From: Hysterangium stoloniferum
Taxonomy: Eukaryota; Basidiomycota; Agaricomycetes; Hysterangiales; Hysterangiaceae
Direction of reading: 5' to 3'
Assembly: GCA_015178975.1 (NCBI GenBank)
Contig: WHVD01000009.1
Span: 1,364,001-1,428,000, forward strand
Length of the DNA stretch: 64,000 bases
Shown: piece by piece, positions 10,177 through 21,475 of the stretch
Layout of the letters: the number at the start of each line of letters is the position of its first letter
Position numbering within the stretch: position 1 is the first letter of the stretch
Made by a program: the position numbers and the translations under genes
Notes under the pieces: generated by a model
Told to the model about the DNA's origin: nothing
Databases searched by the model: none
The model's input: the letters and a program-made list of their open reading frames with translations, nothing else

Positions 10177-12090
10177 ATGTCTACTCCCGATGAGACGACT
10201 CTGAGCAAGGATGATATGGCACCGGCTGAAACTGTCCTCGAAGACGTTGAGGAGCTACCACCCTTGATTCCCCCAGGTCTATTGAACTCAGAAGAATTGG
10301 AGAAGATCTTTGAGAATGGAATTAAGGAACGACACAGGTTGAAGCTCCGAGAACAATGCAGGTGCAACGAACCCGGGCACGATATATGTTACCGGGACAC
10401 AGAAGACGACCAGCACATCCAACTGTCTGAAAACGATATAGAAGTTTGGGTGGACGAATGGGTGCGAAAAATAAAATAAAATAACCTTTTCGGGTACAAC
10501 TGTTGACAAACGTGGTGTTTTCAGTTTCAAGGAGAGAACATTTCCCACCACCCACCGAGTATTGTTAAGATACTAAGGAGGTCCCCCAACGCCACATCCC
10601 ACCTTAACCGATATCCCAGTCATGGCGTGGACTGTGGAACTGTCTCACAGCATGTCACAACTTCAAGTACCGAAATTGGACTCGGCTATTTCGGTGGAGT
10701 CGGCTTGGAAAGGATTGGGATGACAGTCCTTTACAGTGCAAGAATGGTCGCATTGCTGATAAAGTTGAATATATACCAAAAAATTGCGCGAGGGTCGAAT
10801 CCAGACATCCCGGGTTCTAACAAGTTTCTACAAAAGTACCACACGCTTCGAACACTTGGAATAATAATCCAAGAAACCATTGATTTATTAAGGTGGGGAT
10901 AACTCGGCGTTGAATATATATATACTCAAAATACTACATCTTCGTAGACCTCAATATCCTCGTCAAATTCAGGCACGAGCACAGAGTACTTTGATAGCAT
11001 TCATCGTATCTGCAATTGTTATGCAGGTGTCTACAATTGTTATGCCGGCGAGCAACAAAGCTTACCCTGCCGGGCTTATGATCCAATTGGGTCGGGCCTT
11101 CTCTGGGTGTCCCGGCGTTCTAGAAACAGGATCACCAACTTCGATTACAACATCACTTTACGGGGCTATAATCAACTCGCCGCTACACATTAATGTCCAT
11201 GGCGTTGCATCAACATTTATCGTAAAAATCGCCCATTATCTCACGAACTTCGATTGTCAAGAGACGGGTCGCGGATTGCTTTCCGGCCTTAGCTTGATCG
11301 TGCAACACGTCTCCCATACGCGTCAGCTGTCTGTAGAAGAAATAACGGCGATCAGAGAGTACTTCGAATTCTGGTTAGAAGCGTGCGTCGCGCCATGACA
11401 TATTTTCATCTTACCCACCAACACACTGTAATAGACCATATCACAAGCGAATGCCTTGGCTCTCTCTTTTTCATAGCCAGTTTATCGTGGATTGCCTCCA
11501 CCAAGATGTATGGTTTCGAGATATTGCTGGCGGTGTATTGGAGGTTATATTGGGCGACATCAACCAGTTTATTGGGGATTGCCTCCACCAAAATGAAGAT
11601 TTTCGATATCTTGCTGGCGCTGTATTGAAGGTTAGACTGGGCGACATCAACGTGAATATAGCATCATCGACAGCGTCATATGGCAGACTGTGGCATGACG
11701 CCGTGGCCTTGGTAATCTTCTTCAACAACGAAACGCTTCTCGCCGATCACATCAACCAGCTGAATCTGATTTCTACCTTCATTGGGCCCCTTGTCTGGTA
11801 TGTTGAACGTGTTTTATCTTCCAGCATCCTCTTACATTCGCCCATGAAATTGTCCTTCTAGTCTATTGCTGATACAAAAGAGTCCCAATTCGTTGCTTTT
11901 GAACTCTGTCGAAGGAATACTAGGTTTGACTATGCGGCTAATAGCTGAATCCTCCGACCCCGAATCGGCGTGCATCACAGTGTGCAACCGCGAGACCATC
12001 TCCATTCTTATTGTTCTAAGTCAGAATTTTGAAGAAATATGCGGCTTATTCAACGAACAACATCTGGAAAGTAGGAAGATCAGTAAGTAG
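10177..12090 (+). CDS. Five-exon gene of an unrecognised multicopy family (X0)
   Basis: Exons 10177-10461, 10525-10892, 10948-11382, 11477-11797 and 11862-12090 join without a stop to give 545 residues. All four introns (55-94 nt) are GT-AG, and the phases are 0,2,2,2. The same exon order and phases occur in X1 at 40.2-42.1 kb, which supports the model. Shared landmarks are EELPPL near the N-terminus, GYF.G..LERIG in exon 2, DLLR at the exon 2/3 junction, YF.FW at the end of exon 3, and LIQ at the start of exon 5. Exon 4 has a 29-residue tandem duplication. No signal peptide or clear membrane helix is seen, and no catalytic motif is recognised. The stop follows a GTAAGT that could be a further donor, so the C-terminus is uncertain. 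It is likely a lineage-specific family. Confidence 0.72.
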
Positions 12091-12800
12091 GCCGTCTATA
12101 TTGTCTAGAGCCATCTAGGAGAGCTAGCTTGCTCGGCTAGACTGGGCTAGACACACTACTTTCGCGAGATCCATATTTACTAGTCGGTATAAAAGCTTAC
12201 TATGGATATAGGTAGTCTAAGGAGGATAGGGAGGCTAAATAATGGGCGTAGACATTCCCAAAACCGTGATGAAGACACGCTCAAACGTTTATATTTCACT
12301 ACGCGTTCTTTACTTTCCATGGCCGCCCCACTTTTCACCGATGTGTCGGTAGGTCTAATTCAAACTCTATATCAGTGTTGAAAAGCAAGGTTTCCCTGAC
12401 AAAGGCCTTACGCCATCAATCGGACAGAACTCCGAATGATGTCTGGATAATGCCGACACATCTTACCCAAACCAGAAGGAGCACAATAGTTTTTCCCTGT
12501 ATTTAACACGCTTTTCAGCCTGGTTTACAAACCGTATAAAGCTATATATTTTGAGGCAATGTGAAAACGCATACAGTCAGCTTTTACCGTTGCTGCGAGC
12601 TCTGAAGCTTTTGCTTGCACTCATACATACATTGCATCCATGCGGGCGCACTAGCCGTGGCTACACTACACTTGCATCCGAATCATGAGCGATAATGATT
12701 TTGAATATACTATTACTTGAGGTCTATGAGGGGGATCCTCTGTCCGTGCTCACTCGACAGGATCAGTGATTTTATAGGCAAAGATTTTTTTTTCAATAAA
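12091..12800. other. No gene recognised
   Basis: Intergenic sequence downstream of X0. It starts with short repeats of the form TAGACTGGGCTAG. No open frame with splice support is seen. Confidence 0.4.
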
Positions 12801-12809
12801 CAAGGGCTT

Positions 12810-13131
12810 TTACACGGCGTGAGGCACGGTGTTGGCGGGCTCCTTAAACTCCTTCTCTCCCTTTGAAAACATGACACAGTGGTCCAGGGCGCCTTCCCAT
12901 GCTACCCGGCCTGAAACCACGACAATTCCAAGAGTGTCACAATACCAACGTTTCATTAGGAAGAAGGTTAGACTTACCCCAAACATGAGGTTGAAACTGT
13001 AGGAGTTGAATGGAGAGAGAGTGTAAGAGCTGACTCAGGGACAGGACTTACAGCTGTCAACTGGAAATAGTAAGAATCACCTCGTCAGGGGAGGCAAACT
13101 GAGACCGTATGGATGGATGAGGCGCCATCAT
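12810..13131 (-). CDS. Possible small three-exon protein, 56 aa
   Basis: Minus-strand exons 13131-13081, 12996-12978 and 12910-12810 give MMAPHPS...SPDE, then FQPHVWG, then RVAWEGALDHCVMFSKGEKE and an end at PHAV. Both introns (84 and 67 nt) have GT-AG ends, and the second donor is a strong GTAAGT. The reading frame crosses both junctions, including a 19-nt middle exon. The first donor (GTGATT) is weak, so the model could be wrong at its start. The size and charge resemble small nuclear-encoded organelle proteins, but I do not recognise it. No paralogue is seen in the window. Confidence 0.45.
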
Positions 13132-13239
13132 GCAACGCCGTTTGTTGGAGATCCAAAATTCTCACTGATGCAGGCAAGTGCGCTGCATCTTTGTCCTTCA
13201 GCTAGTCCAAAGGAGTTCCGGAATGGTCAATGTGGTCGT

Positions 13240-13720
13240 ATAATTAAATTTCGAGGTATTTCTGGAAGCCTTTAAGGCTTGCAAACAATCAATGTTGTCA
13301 TATGATTTTCATGCAAAAGCCTGTCAGTTACAAAAGGTATCCAATGACCCCTGTCTATTAAAATATTCATATTGTTACCATATATGGATATTACATAATG
13401 ACCTTTCATGTTACAGTGGTTCCTTATGGTGCCTTGGACTATACATGATAAAGCATGTTGGCAAATATTTTGGTGATTTCTATGATTTCATCTACTAGGG
13501 TATAAGCTATACAAGTTGAAACTGCAAAACATTGGATATATTTTGTAAGTCACTGTATATAATAATTTATAAGCTACTTACCTGAGAAGATAGTCCCTCC
13601 ATATGGTGGAATGTCAATTATTGTACCAGAATACATGCACAGTGCTAAACCAGTAATTCCCAGCCTATTTTCAAGGATTAAAATTCATATAATATATTTT
13701 AAGTAACAATAATATATGAG
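13240..13720. other. AT-rich stretch without genes
   Basis: AT-rich sequence into which the chromovirus E1 inserted. No coding or repeat structure is recognised beyond poor short frames. Confidence 0.45.
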
Positions 13721-13725
13721 GGAAG

Positions 13726-14268
13726 TGTTAAGTGCCGTGTCGGGAACTTATTCCAGAACTATCGGAAAGTCACCAGAAGTCAGGAACTATCGGATAGGGT
13801 CAGGACATCGGCTTCAGCTTATGTGCTGCGCCTCTACGCAAACACTCAAAGTCCTTAATTTCAGAAGTGAGACTTACGATGGAAGATATGGATATTCAGA
13901 GTTCCAAAGAGTTCCAAATATCGAGTGTACAGAAAGACGGGAGAAGGAATAAGAAACTAAGTCAATATCAGATCTAAGGTGAGGTACAAATTCGCGGAAA
14001 CTAATATAAGTCTTCTCGTTATTGTACTACAAACTAAGACCATAATAAGATGGAAACAGAAATAATCTTAAAATGGAAATACAATAAGACATATCAGGGA
14101 GACAATATTCCGAAATGGGAATATAAGAAACAAACGAGTGAATACTTGTCAACGGACAAATTACCAAATGCAGAACAAGGGAAGAATGCAGAAGATACGG
14201 TAACTATGATGTTCCGTAGTCGGAGATCGGAAGTCGGATATTGAAACATCTGGGAACGGGTCGTAACA
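13726..14268 (-). repeat. 3' LTR of E1
   Basis: 543 bp, TGTTAAGTG...GTAACA. It has an 11-bp tandem duplication (AGAGTTCCAA twice) relative to the other LTR. Confidence 0.92.
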
Positions 14269-14396
14269 GTACCCCCCTGTTAGGCCAAAATCCCATAGAG
14301 GCAATTAGGTACTGAGTGATTGAAGCGACGGCTGATTATTATGTGTCATGAAATTTACGCAATTCTGGAGGTGAGAGTTTCGGCTGATGTTCTGAG

Positions 14397-14404
14397 TATA
14401 AAAA
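14397..14404 (+). promoter_or_regulatory. TATA box upstream of the antisense gene of E1
   Basis: TATAAAAA lies on the plus strand 121 nt before the ATG at 14525 and outside the LTR. This fits an independent promoter for the antisense gene, although no start site can be proven from sequence. Confidence 0.45.
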
Positions 14405-14524
14405 CCTCCAAATATTCGAATTAATATTTTTGTTTCTTTATCCACAACTTGTATGTTGATTCGTCGGCCTCTATTCATTACTACCCCAGAAGATTCACAT
14501 ACCGAAATTGCTGTACTTCAAAAA

Positions 14525-15586
14525 ATGTCGAAGGTCACAGAACTTCAACAAAAACGACAAAGGATGGAGGAGTTGAAGCGATGACAGGAGGAGGAGGAGA
14601 AGGCATTGATGCAGGAGTTGAAAGATGCGGAAGAGGCGGAAAAACGGGAGTTGGAGCGAGCGAAGGCAGAAAATGAAGTGTGGATCCGGAAAATGGTGGA
14701 GGCTCAGAGAAAGAAGGAAGAGGCGGAAAAGTTACAGCAGGAGTCAGAGGTGGCGAAGAAACATGAGGAGATAAGGGAAGGAAAGGTAAGTGCCATCCAT
14801 AGATTCCATGGTTTCAACCGATAACTATTGGGTACAGCGAAAAGCTGTGGAGGTGGGGGTAGAGAGAGAGGCTGGACCTTCGAGTCCTAAAGTAAGTGCA
14901 TCTACAAAAGGCCAATATTTGATTGACTTCCGAAACAGAAGCCAAAGGTCAAGGCTCCAGAACAGATGGAAGTGGTCCATGAAAATCAGTGTTATCGATG
15001 TTCCATACGGAATATGACATGTTGGAAACAGAAGGTAAAATGGGGTGGAACTTGCTATCCCTGCACAGTTCTTAAACTTCCATGCACTCTTGCCTCGAAA
15101 AGGGTTCCAAAAGGTGAGAAGCCTCAGAAAACTAATGATGCGGAAAGTTCAGGAGCGGCCAAAGCTGTGGAAACTGAGGTGCCAAAAATGGATAGTACGG
15201 GCATGGAGCTCCTCAAGGATACCGTTGGTGTGTTAGTTTTTATCAGGACGGAAGTCAAGAAAATGCGGGATACACTAGATCGCCATAATGAAATCCAGGA
15301 AAAAGGCTTCCGTTCGTTGGTCTGAAACTTCCGGAGGCAAAATGAATTCCTGGAGAAAGTAATGGTTAGCATCGGTGTTATCGCAGTTTCTGAGAGATTT
15401 TCCAATAAGGCACGGGAACACCCTAATGATCCATTGGCAGAATGTGTCGAAAAAAGGTGGGAGTCAGGAAATGGGCCAGAAAGTGAAGATGAAGAGGTAC
15501 AGGATATGGTGGAAAGTGTAGAGATTGCGGATGATATGGGAGTAGAAATGGAAGGAGGATTCGGGGTGTCAGAGACTTTAAAATAG
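14525..15586 (+). pseudogene. Antisense Zn2Cys6-like coiled-coil gene carried by E1
   Basis: Exons 14525-14785, 14838-14891 and 14939-15586 (phase-0 GT-AG introns of 52 and 47 nt, both donors GTAAGT) give about 320 residues. It runs opposite to gag-pol. Order: a charged coiled coil rich in E, K and Q (residues about 5-87), a short linker, then six cysteines spaced C-x2-C-x6-C-x10-C-x2-C-x6-C in exon 3 (CYRC...C, then CYPC...C), then an amphipathic segment and an acidic tail. The cysteine spacing is that of Gal4-type Zn(II)2Cys6 DNA-binding domains, though the usual run of basic residues is weak. Two in-frame TGA codons (14582 and 15323) interrupt it. It ends 95 nt from the pol stop. The same gene with the same introns occurs at 54.4-54.9 and 62.7-63.6 kb. 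Confidence 0.75.
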
Positions 15587-15680
15587 ATGCGAATAAATTT
15601 GACTTGTATGATTTCAAAACGAGTGTGATATTGGAAGTATTGGAAGTGTCGGAAACTGAACAGAAAGAAAACAGAAAGGG

Positions 15681-16886
15681 TCAGAGTGATGATAAAGGAC
15701 CAGGTTTGCTTGGATAAGCTGTGTGGAAATCAGTAACAATTTCCATAGCGTGTCCGAGTTCCATGGCCAATATCCATGAAGTTTCCTCATTGGTACCTTC
15801 ATAACCTGCCCATTTGACTAAATAGAGCAATTTACAAGTACGTCAGCGATTGTCGATTTTAGAATCCAAAATTTTGGAAACTTCAAATTCGGGTTCTCCG
15901 TCAATGATGACCGGAGGGGACGGAGGTTGAATACATTCCGGGATTTTGTTAGGAACACAGGGTTCTAACATGGAAATGTGGAAAATGGGGTGAACTGCTC
16001 GCATACTATCGGGAAGTCGGAGAGTCCATGAGAGTGAACCGGCTTGTGCTATAATTTCAAAAGGGCGTAAGAATTTCTCAGCGAGTTTTTTAGAAGGTCA
16101 GGTAGTACGGAAGAATTGAGCTTTTACAAAAACCTGATCACCAATTTTAAAATTAGGAGGCGGGATCCTGTTTTTGTCTGCGGAACATTGATAATATTCC
16201 TGTGTGGAAGAAATAGCTTTCCGAAGTTCTTGATGTAATTCGTTGAGGTCGGTAATAAATTCTTGAGCACGGACAGAAGCCAAATCTCGTTCGGAATGTA
16301 CAGTGAGATTCGGATTACAGCCTTTGTTGGCAAAAAAAGGAGATACGCCGGTAGTTGCATTCGGAGAGTTGTTGTAGGTGAATTCCACAATCGGAAGAAG
16401 GGATTTCCAGTTGTCCTGTTGATAATTGCAATAGATGCGGAGATATTGTTCCAATGTTTGATTTACATGTTCCGTTTGTCCATCACCTTCTGGGTGATAT
16501 CCCAAGGTGAAGTGTAGTTTCATGTTGAGGGTTTTTCTGAGGGCTTGGAAGAAATGGGAGACGAACTTGGAGCCTCAATCGGAAGTTACATGAGACGGAA
16601 CTCTGTGATTGGAAAATATGTGAATAATGAAAAGTTCCGCTAATTGTAAGGACATGATTGTATCATGAGTGGGTATGAAAATGCCTTGTTTTGAGAATCG
16701 ATCCACAACAACTAGAATGGATGTAAAGCCTTCGGAAGTCGGGAGTTGTTCGATAAAATCCATGGAAATTGAGTTCCAGGGTTTTTCTGGTATCAGGAGT
16801 TGCTTGAGAAGGCCGTATGGCTTATGCCTCTGGGTCTTAGAGCATAAGCAGGTGGTGCATGACTTACAGAACTGGGTTATGAAATC
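15681..16886 (-). pseudogene. E1 integrase core and C-terminal chromodomain
   Basis: The minus strand reads the integrase of a Ty3 element. The catalytic triad appears as D in SMDFIEQLP, D in VPSHVTSD and E in GDGQTEHVNQTLEQY. After the core, a basic linker leads to a chromodomain (EFEVSKILDSKI, then LLYLVKWAGYEG and ETSWI), which binds methylated histone tails in related elements. The gene ends in TGA at 15683-15681. The stop after VTSD (about 16577) and the stop before PSKKLAEKF near 16098 break the frame, so active integrase is unlikely. Confidence 0.85.
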
Positions 16887-18762
16887 TCAGAGGTTGGGCC
16901 AAGTATATTCTCTACAGATTAAACCAAGGGTATTGTTAATGCCGTAATGTCCGGAGATTGGATGATCGTGTTTATACTGAAGTATGCGGAGTCGGAGATT
17001 GTTGGAATCTGGAACGTAGATACGTCCATCGAGATGGATAAAACCTTGAGAGTCTTGTGACCATTGGGGTTGGTTGGGATTGTCAGGAACTTCTAGGTGT
17101 GGCTTGAGAGCCGGATCGGAAGTGAGTGCGGAAAGGATATCTTGATGTAATTGCTCAATGTCCATAATCATGATGCTATGCATAATTGGATAGTAGAGGG
17201 AAGTTGCGTGAATAGATGTGGAAAGTTGTTGTGTTGTAAAGACTGGTTTCAAGTTATGTGGATTAACAATGGCATAGTTACTTTCCCCCTCTTTAGGATA
17301 GATGTCCCATCGTCGAGTCATGGCATCTGGTTTTCCACCAAGACGTCCGGGTCGGAAACGGATAATCATGTTGAAAGCAGAAAGGAATTCGGACCAGTGG
17401 GTCTGCTGGCGGGTTAAAAGTTTAGTGGTAGAAAAATATTTGAGATTTTTGTGATCAGTAACAACGTCAATGGGAGTTGTGGAACCTTCGAGATAATGGC
17501 GCCAATGTTTGAAAGCTTCAAAAATTGCCAAAAGTTCCTTATCATGAATGTCATAGACACTTTCAGTGTCTGAGAAAGAAATGCGACCGGATGAATTTCA
17601 CCGTCGGAATCTTGAATGGAAAGAATCGCGGCAATTGCATAATCAGAAGCATTGGTTTCCACAATAATCGGAACATCAGGTTTCCAATGGGAAAGAATCG
17701 GGGCAGAAGTGAAAGCATTTTTTAAAGTCTGGAAGGCAGAGTGGCATTTGTCGTCAAAAACCCATGGTTGAGTTTTATGGGTAAGACAAGTGAGCAGTAC
17801 TGTAATGTCTGAGTAGTTCCGAATAAAATGACGGTAAAAGTTGGCGAAACCTAAAAATGACTGAATGTCCTTGACTTTCCATGGTTCGGGCCAGTCATGG
17901 ACAACTTGAACCTTGGTTTCATCCATACAGAGACCATCAGGTCCGATAATGAAACCTAAGTATTCAATAGAATCCATGTCAAAGTAGCATTTTTTACCAT
18001 TGGTGAAAAGACCATTTTTACGGAGTCTTCAGAAGACTTCATGGACCTGTTCATTGTGAAGAGCGGGATCCTCGGAAAATACCAAAATGTCTCCAAATAG
18101 ACTATAACACATATGTCAAGCATGTCGGAAAATATATCATTAACAAAACATTGAAAAGCGGAAGGGGGATTGGTAAGGCCGAACGGCATAACCAACCATT
18201 CAAAGGATCCATAGCGAGTCCGAAAAGCAGTTTTCCATTCATCACCCTCGGCAATTCGGACCAAATGATAGGCGTGTTTGAGGTCTATTTTGGTGTAGAT
18301 CCGAGCTTTCCGTAGGGCATCGAGTAAATCGGTAATGAGTGGAAGTGGGTACTTATCTTTCCATGTGATGGAATTTAATCCTCTGAAATCGACACAGAGT
18401 CGAAGGGAGCCATCCTTCTTTCTGATGAAAAGGACGGGTGCTCCATACGGAGACTTTGAGGGATGGATAAAACCTATCGACAGATGTTCATCCAGGAACT
18501 CCCGAATAGACAAAAGTTCTGATTGGGATAATGGGTAAATAGGTCCTAATGGAGGGTTTGAACCGGGCTCAATATCGATTTTTAAGTTGTAGGGCCTATG
18601 TGGTGCAAGCCTGTCAGCTTTTTGCTTACTGAAAATGTCCATGAAATCATGGTATTTTTCGGGAACTCCTTCCAGGTCAGCTTTTAGCTCGGATAATTCT
18701 GGAGTCGCAAAACATCCAGATGCTTCATCAACTTTTAAGCTGATTGAAAAACACTGAACCAT
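16887..18762 (-). pseudogene. E1 reverse transcriptase, RNase H and integrase zinc domain
   Basis: The reverse transcriptase is clear from [28 protein letters not shown] and VMPFGLTN. The catalytic YLDD box is destroyed: at 18091-18096 one base is missing, so the frame reads VYLETFW where the E3 copy has VYLDDIL. The connection and RNase H follow in another frame (QSFLGFANFYRHF, TNASDYAIAAIL). The last frame, 16887-17531, holds the RNase H end and the integrase HH region ([10 protein letters not shown]). The copy cannot reverse transcribe. Confidence 0.88.
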
Positions 18763-18910
18763 CCAGTTTACTCACCCTAACAAATACCGAAGCGTTGATG
18801 AGAGAGATTTTTGGAGGCACGGAGGTTTCGGTAGAAGCTGGAGATGCCGCTGATGCCGAAAAGGCGTTGGCCAGAAGAGACGCTGCAGGAGGAACTGAAG
18901 TGTTGGGAAT

Positions 18911-19279
18911 TCAGAAATTAATACTGCCCAATACCCAGTCAATCAACGGATTATATCGGGTGAGCCAGTTGTATCCAAGAACTACCGAACAACTAGAGTC
19001 CAACTGTGTTATGAAAAAAGTAACCGTCTGGGATGTTCCACAAGGGAACCGGATAGACATGTCGCAGGCTTGGGTAATTGCCATATTGCTAGTGCCATCA
19101 AACAAACGCAAGGAAATTGCAGGAACAGAATGGAGTTTCAGATTATGTTTCGTGGCAAAGGTGGTATCTACAAAACAGTGTGTGGAGCCGGAATCTATCT
19201 GAGCTCGGAACACTAAATTACCAAGAAAGTCAGAAACGAGTTTTACAAATAATGAATCGGGATTAGAGAGAGTGGACAC
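18911..19279 (-). pseudogene. E1 aspartic protease
   Basis: Retroviral-type protease that would release gag and pol proteins. The active-site triad is DSGS in [19 protein letters not shown] and VVLGYNWL follow, as usual in Ty3 proteases. The segment is open, but it is out of phase with its gag and RT neighbours. Homologous segments occur twice at 56.0-57.2 kb. Confidence 0.85.
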
Positions 19280-19339
19280 GTTGAGACGGATAACCTCGGA
19301 AACACGGAGAGAGTCAACGCAACCCTCTGTCTGTGCAGA

Positions 19340-20581
19340 TTCTGGAGGGTTGCTTACTCTTTTTTCGGCTCCGTGGTGGGTTTTTCCTTAGACGTTGTAG
19401 TCATAGTGGAAGTTGCCGCGCAGGCCTTGGAAGAGTTAGATTTAACGGTACAGTCGAAAACCTTGTGTCCACCTTTCCCGCAGAAAAGGCAGAGGTTGTT
19501 GTCCATACATCATTGTTTCTCCTTCGGGGTGAGTTTACCGTCAGTACCCAACAAATGGGAAATGTCTGGTTTATCGGAAGTTGACTGTTTTTCCTTGTTG
19601 GATTTCTTGTCTTTCTTCCGGTCAGAGTTTGATTTGCCAGTATGAGTGCCAGAGTTGCTGGTGTTATTGCCTGAGTTGTTGCCAGAAGACTTGCTAGTTG
19701 ACGCCTTGTTATTCTGAGAACGTTCCGTCGGGTTCTCTCGAGAGACCTCGGCTTTCATTCCCAATAACGGGCATCGGATGTTTGAGCTTTAATCCACATG
19801 AGTTGGAGAGTTTTCGGCTTTCCATCTTTGCAGATCTCGTCTTTAAGGCGTGATGGAAGTCCCCTATAGAAATGGTGCCTGAGGGCGGAATCGTCCCATC
19901 CACATTGTGCGGCGAGGGTATTGAACTTGACGAGATAATCGGAAACTCGTTGATTGTCCTTCATCTTGAGCGTCATTAATTCATTTTCTGCTTCGCCAGA
20001 TTGATCATAAGGTCCGAAATTAGTTTCCAGTTCTTCCACAAAAGCGTCCCAGTCATCGGGCCATACAGGTGTCTCGTCGGATATTCCGGATAGTCCAGGT
20101 TCGAACCAATCTTGAGTGGTATCCTTGAGATAAGAGAGCGTGAAATTGACTTTTCAACTGTCGGATTTAAATGCGTGGGTCGATCACGGAAACTGAAACG
20201 GCATTGGAGAAGGAAATTCTTCAATTTTTTCGGATCCTTGCCGGTAAATGGTTTGGGTTCTTTGACTCCAGTGTGGGATGATTCTTTACTATCCTCAGCG
20301 TATTTCAAATAGTCAGTGAATTTCACAATGGAGTTGATAAACAACATTTCAGTCAGTTCATCGGAAGATTTCTTTTTCGATGTCTCCAGCTGATCTTCTG
20401 CTTCGTTGTTGGAAGTGTGGGGAATATTGGTGTCCCTCGTTACCTCGGTAACCTCCTCGGTGACTTCTTCGACTGAAGCTGATGTTGTCGGCTGAATTGG
20501 GGTTTCGGGTTGAGTGGTGTAAAGTTGCAACAGGGATTGGAGTTGGGATGGTCCTTCAGCAGCTTTGCATTTTGGACCCAT
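19340..20581 (-). pseudogene. E1 gag with CCHC zinc knuckle
   Basis: Gag starts at ATG 20581 (MGPKCKAAEGPSQLQ). The capsid region carries EPKPFTGKDPKKLKNFL and NFGPYDQSGEAENEL, typical of fungal Ty3 gag. The tail is rich in S, T, N and K. A CCHC knuckle (CLFCGKGGHKVFDC) lies near 19490-19450. There are frame changes around 20080-20180 and a TGA just before the knuckle, so gag is broken. It would package the RNA in a functional copy. Confidence 0.82.
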
Positions 20582-20612
20582 GAGCAAGTTGCAGAGTTGA
20601 GATCTGATATAC

Positions 20613-21145
20613 TGTTAAGTGCCGTGTCGGGAACTTATTCCGGAACTATTGGAAAGTCACCGGGAACTCAGGAACTATCGGATAGAGTCAGGACATCGGC
20701 TTCAGCTTATGTGCTGCACATCTACGCAAACACTCAAAGTCCTTAATTTCAGAAGTGAGACTTACGATGGAAGATATGGATATTCAGAGTTCCGAATATC
20801 GAGCGTACAAAAGATGGGAGAAGGACTAAGAAACTAAGTCGACATCAGATCTAAGGTAAAGTACAAATTCGCAGAAACTAATATAAGTCTTCTCATTATT
20901 GTACTACAAACTAAGACCATAATAAGATGGAAATGGAAATAATCTTAAAATGGAAATACAATAAGACATATCAGGGAAACAATATTCCGAAACGGGAATA
21001 TAATAAACAAATGAGTGAATACTTGTCAATGGACAAATTACCAAATGCGGAACAAGGGAAGAATGCGGAAGATACGGTAACTATGATGTTCCATAGTCGG
21101 AGATCGGAAGTCGGATATTGAAACATCTGGGAACAGGTCATAACA
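20613..21145 (-). repeat. 5' LTR of E1
   Basis: 533 bp, TGTTAAGTGCC...CATAACA. It is adjacent to the presumed primer-binding region (TATCAGA near 20603-20609, minus strand), which only loosely resembles the initiator-tRNA type. Confidence 0.92.
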
Positions 21146-21475
21146 GGAAGTAATCTATAAGTGGTAAACATTCAGGAAACATTATAGTCAGCACCCAGCA
21201 ATGCTCAGAAACTAAGTAAGTGATATGTCACACAATAGTTTTGCATTTGTTCTGCATCATGCTGGCTTTTCTTTTGTCATTGTTTTACTAGCATGCCTTG
21301 AAACATCCCTGAACATATGAGACAATGCCATAGATATACTGAAGACCTATGAAAATGTATTATACACATGAAGATCATCCTAGGACGAACAACTGAATTC
21401 ATCCACCATGAGCTTGGTATTCCACCACAAGTCATTGAACGCACTCTGAAGCTTTGGTGAGAAACTGGGGAGGTA

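Larger units (their letters stand above)
13726..21145 (-). mobile_element. Full-length Ty3 chromovirus E1
   Basis: A 7.42-kb LTR retrotransposon coded on the minus strand, with order gag, protease, reverse transcriptase, RNase H, integrase, chromodomain. LTRs at 13726-14268 and 20613-21145 share TGTTAAGTGCC...TAACA ends, and the target duplication GGAAG lies at 13721-13725 and 21146-21150. A polypurine tract sits next to the left (3') LTR at 14269-14283. The LTRs differ at scattered positions, mostly C/T or G/A transitions. Stops and frameshifts in gag and pol make it non-autonomous now. An extra plus-strand gene lies between the chromodomain and the 3' LTR. The chromodomain would be expected to guide insertion to heterochromatin. 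Confidence 0.93.

Noticed and set aside
16263-17725. Plus-strand frames within E1 pol
   Set aside because: Shadows of integrase and RNase H; unlike 14525-15586 they show no introns or own motifs.
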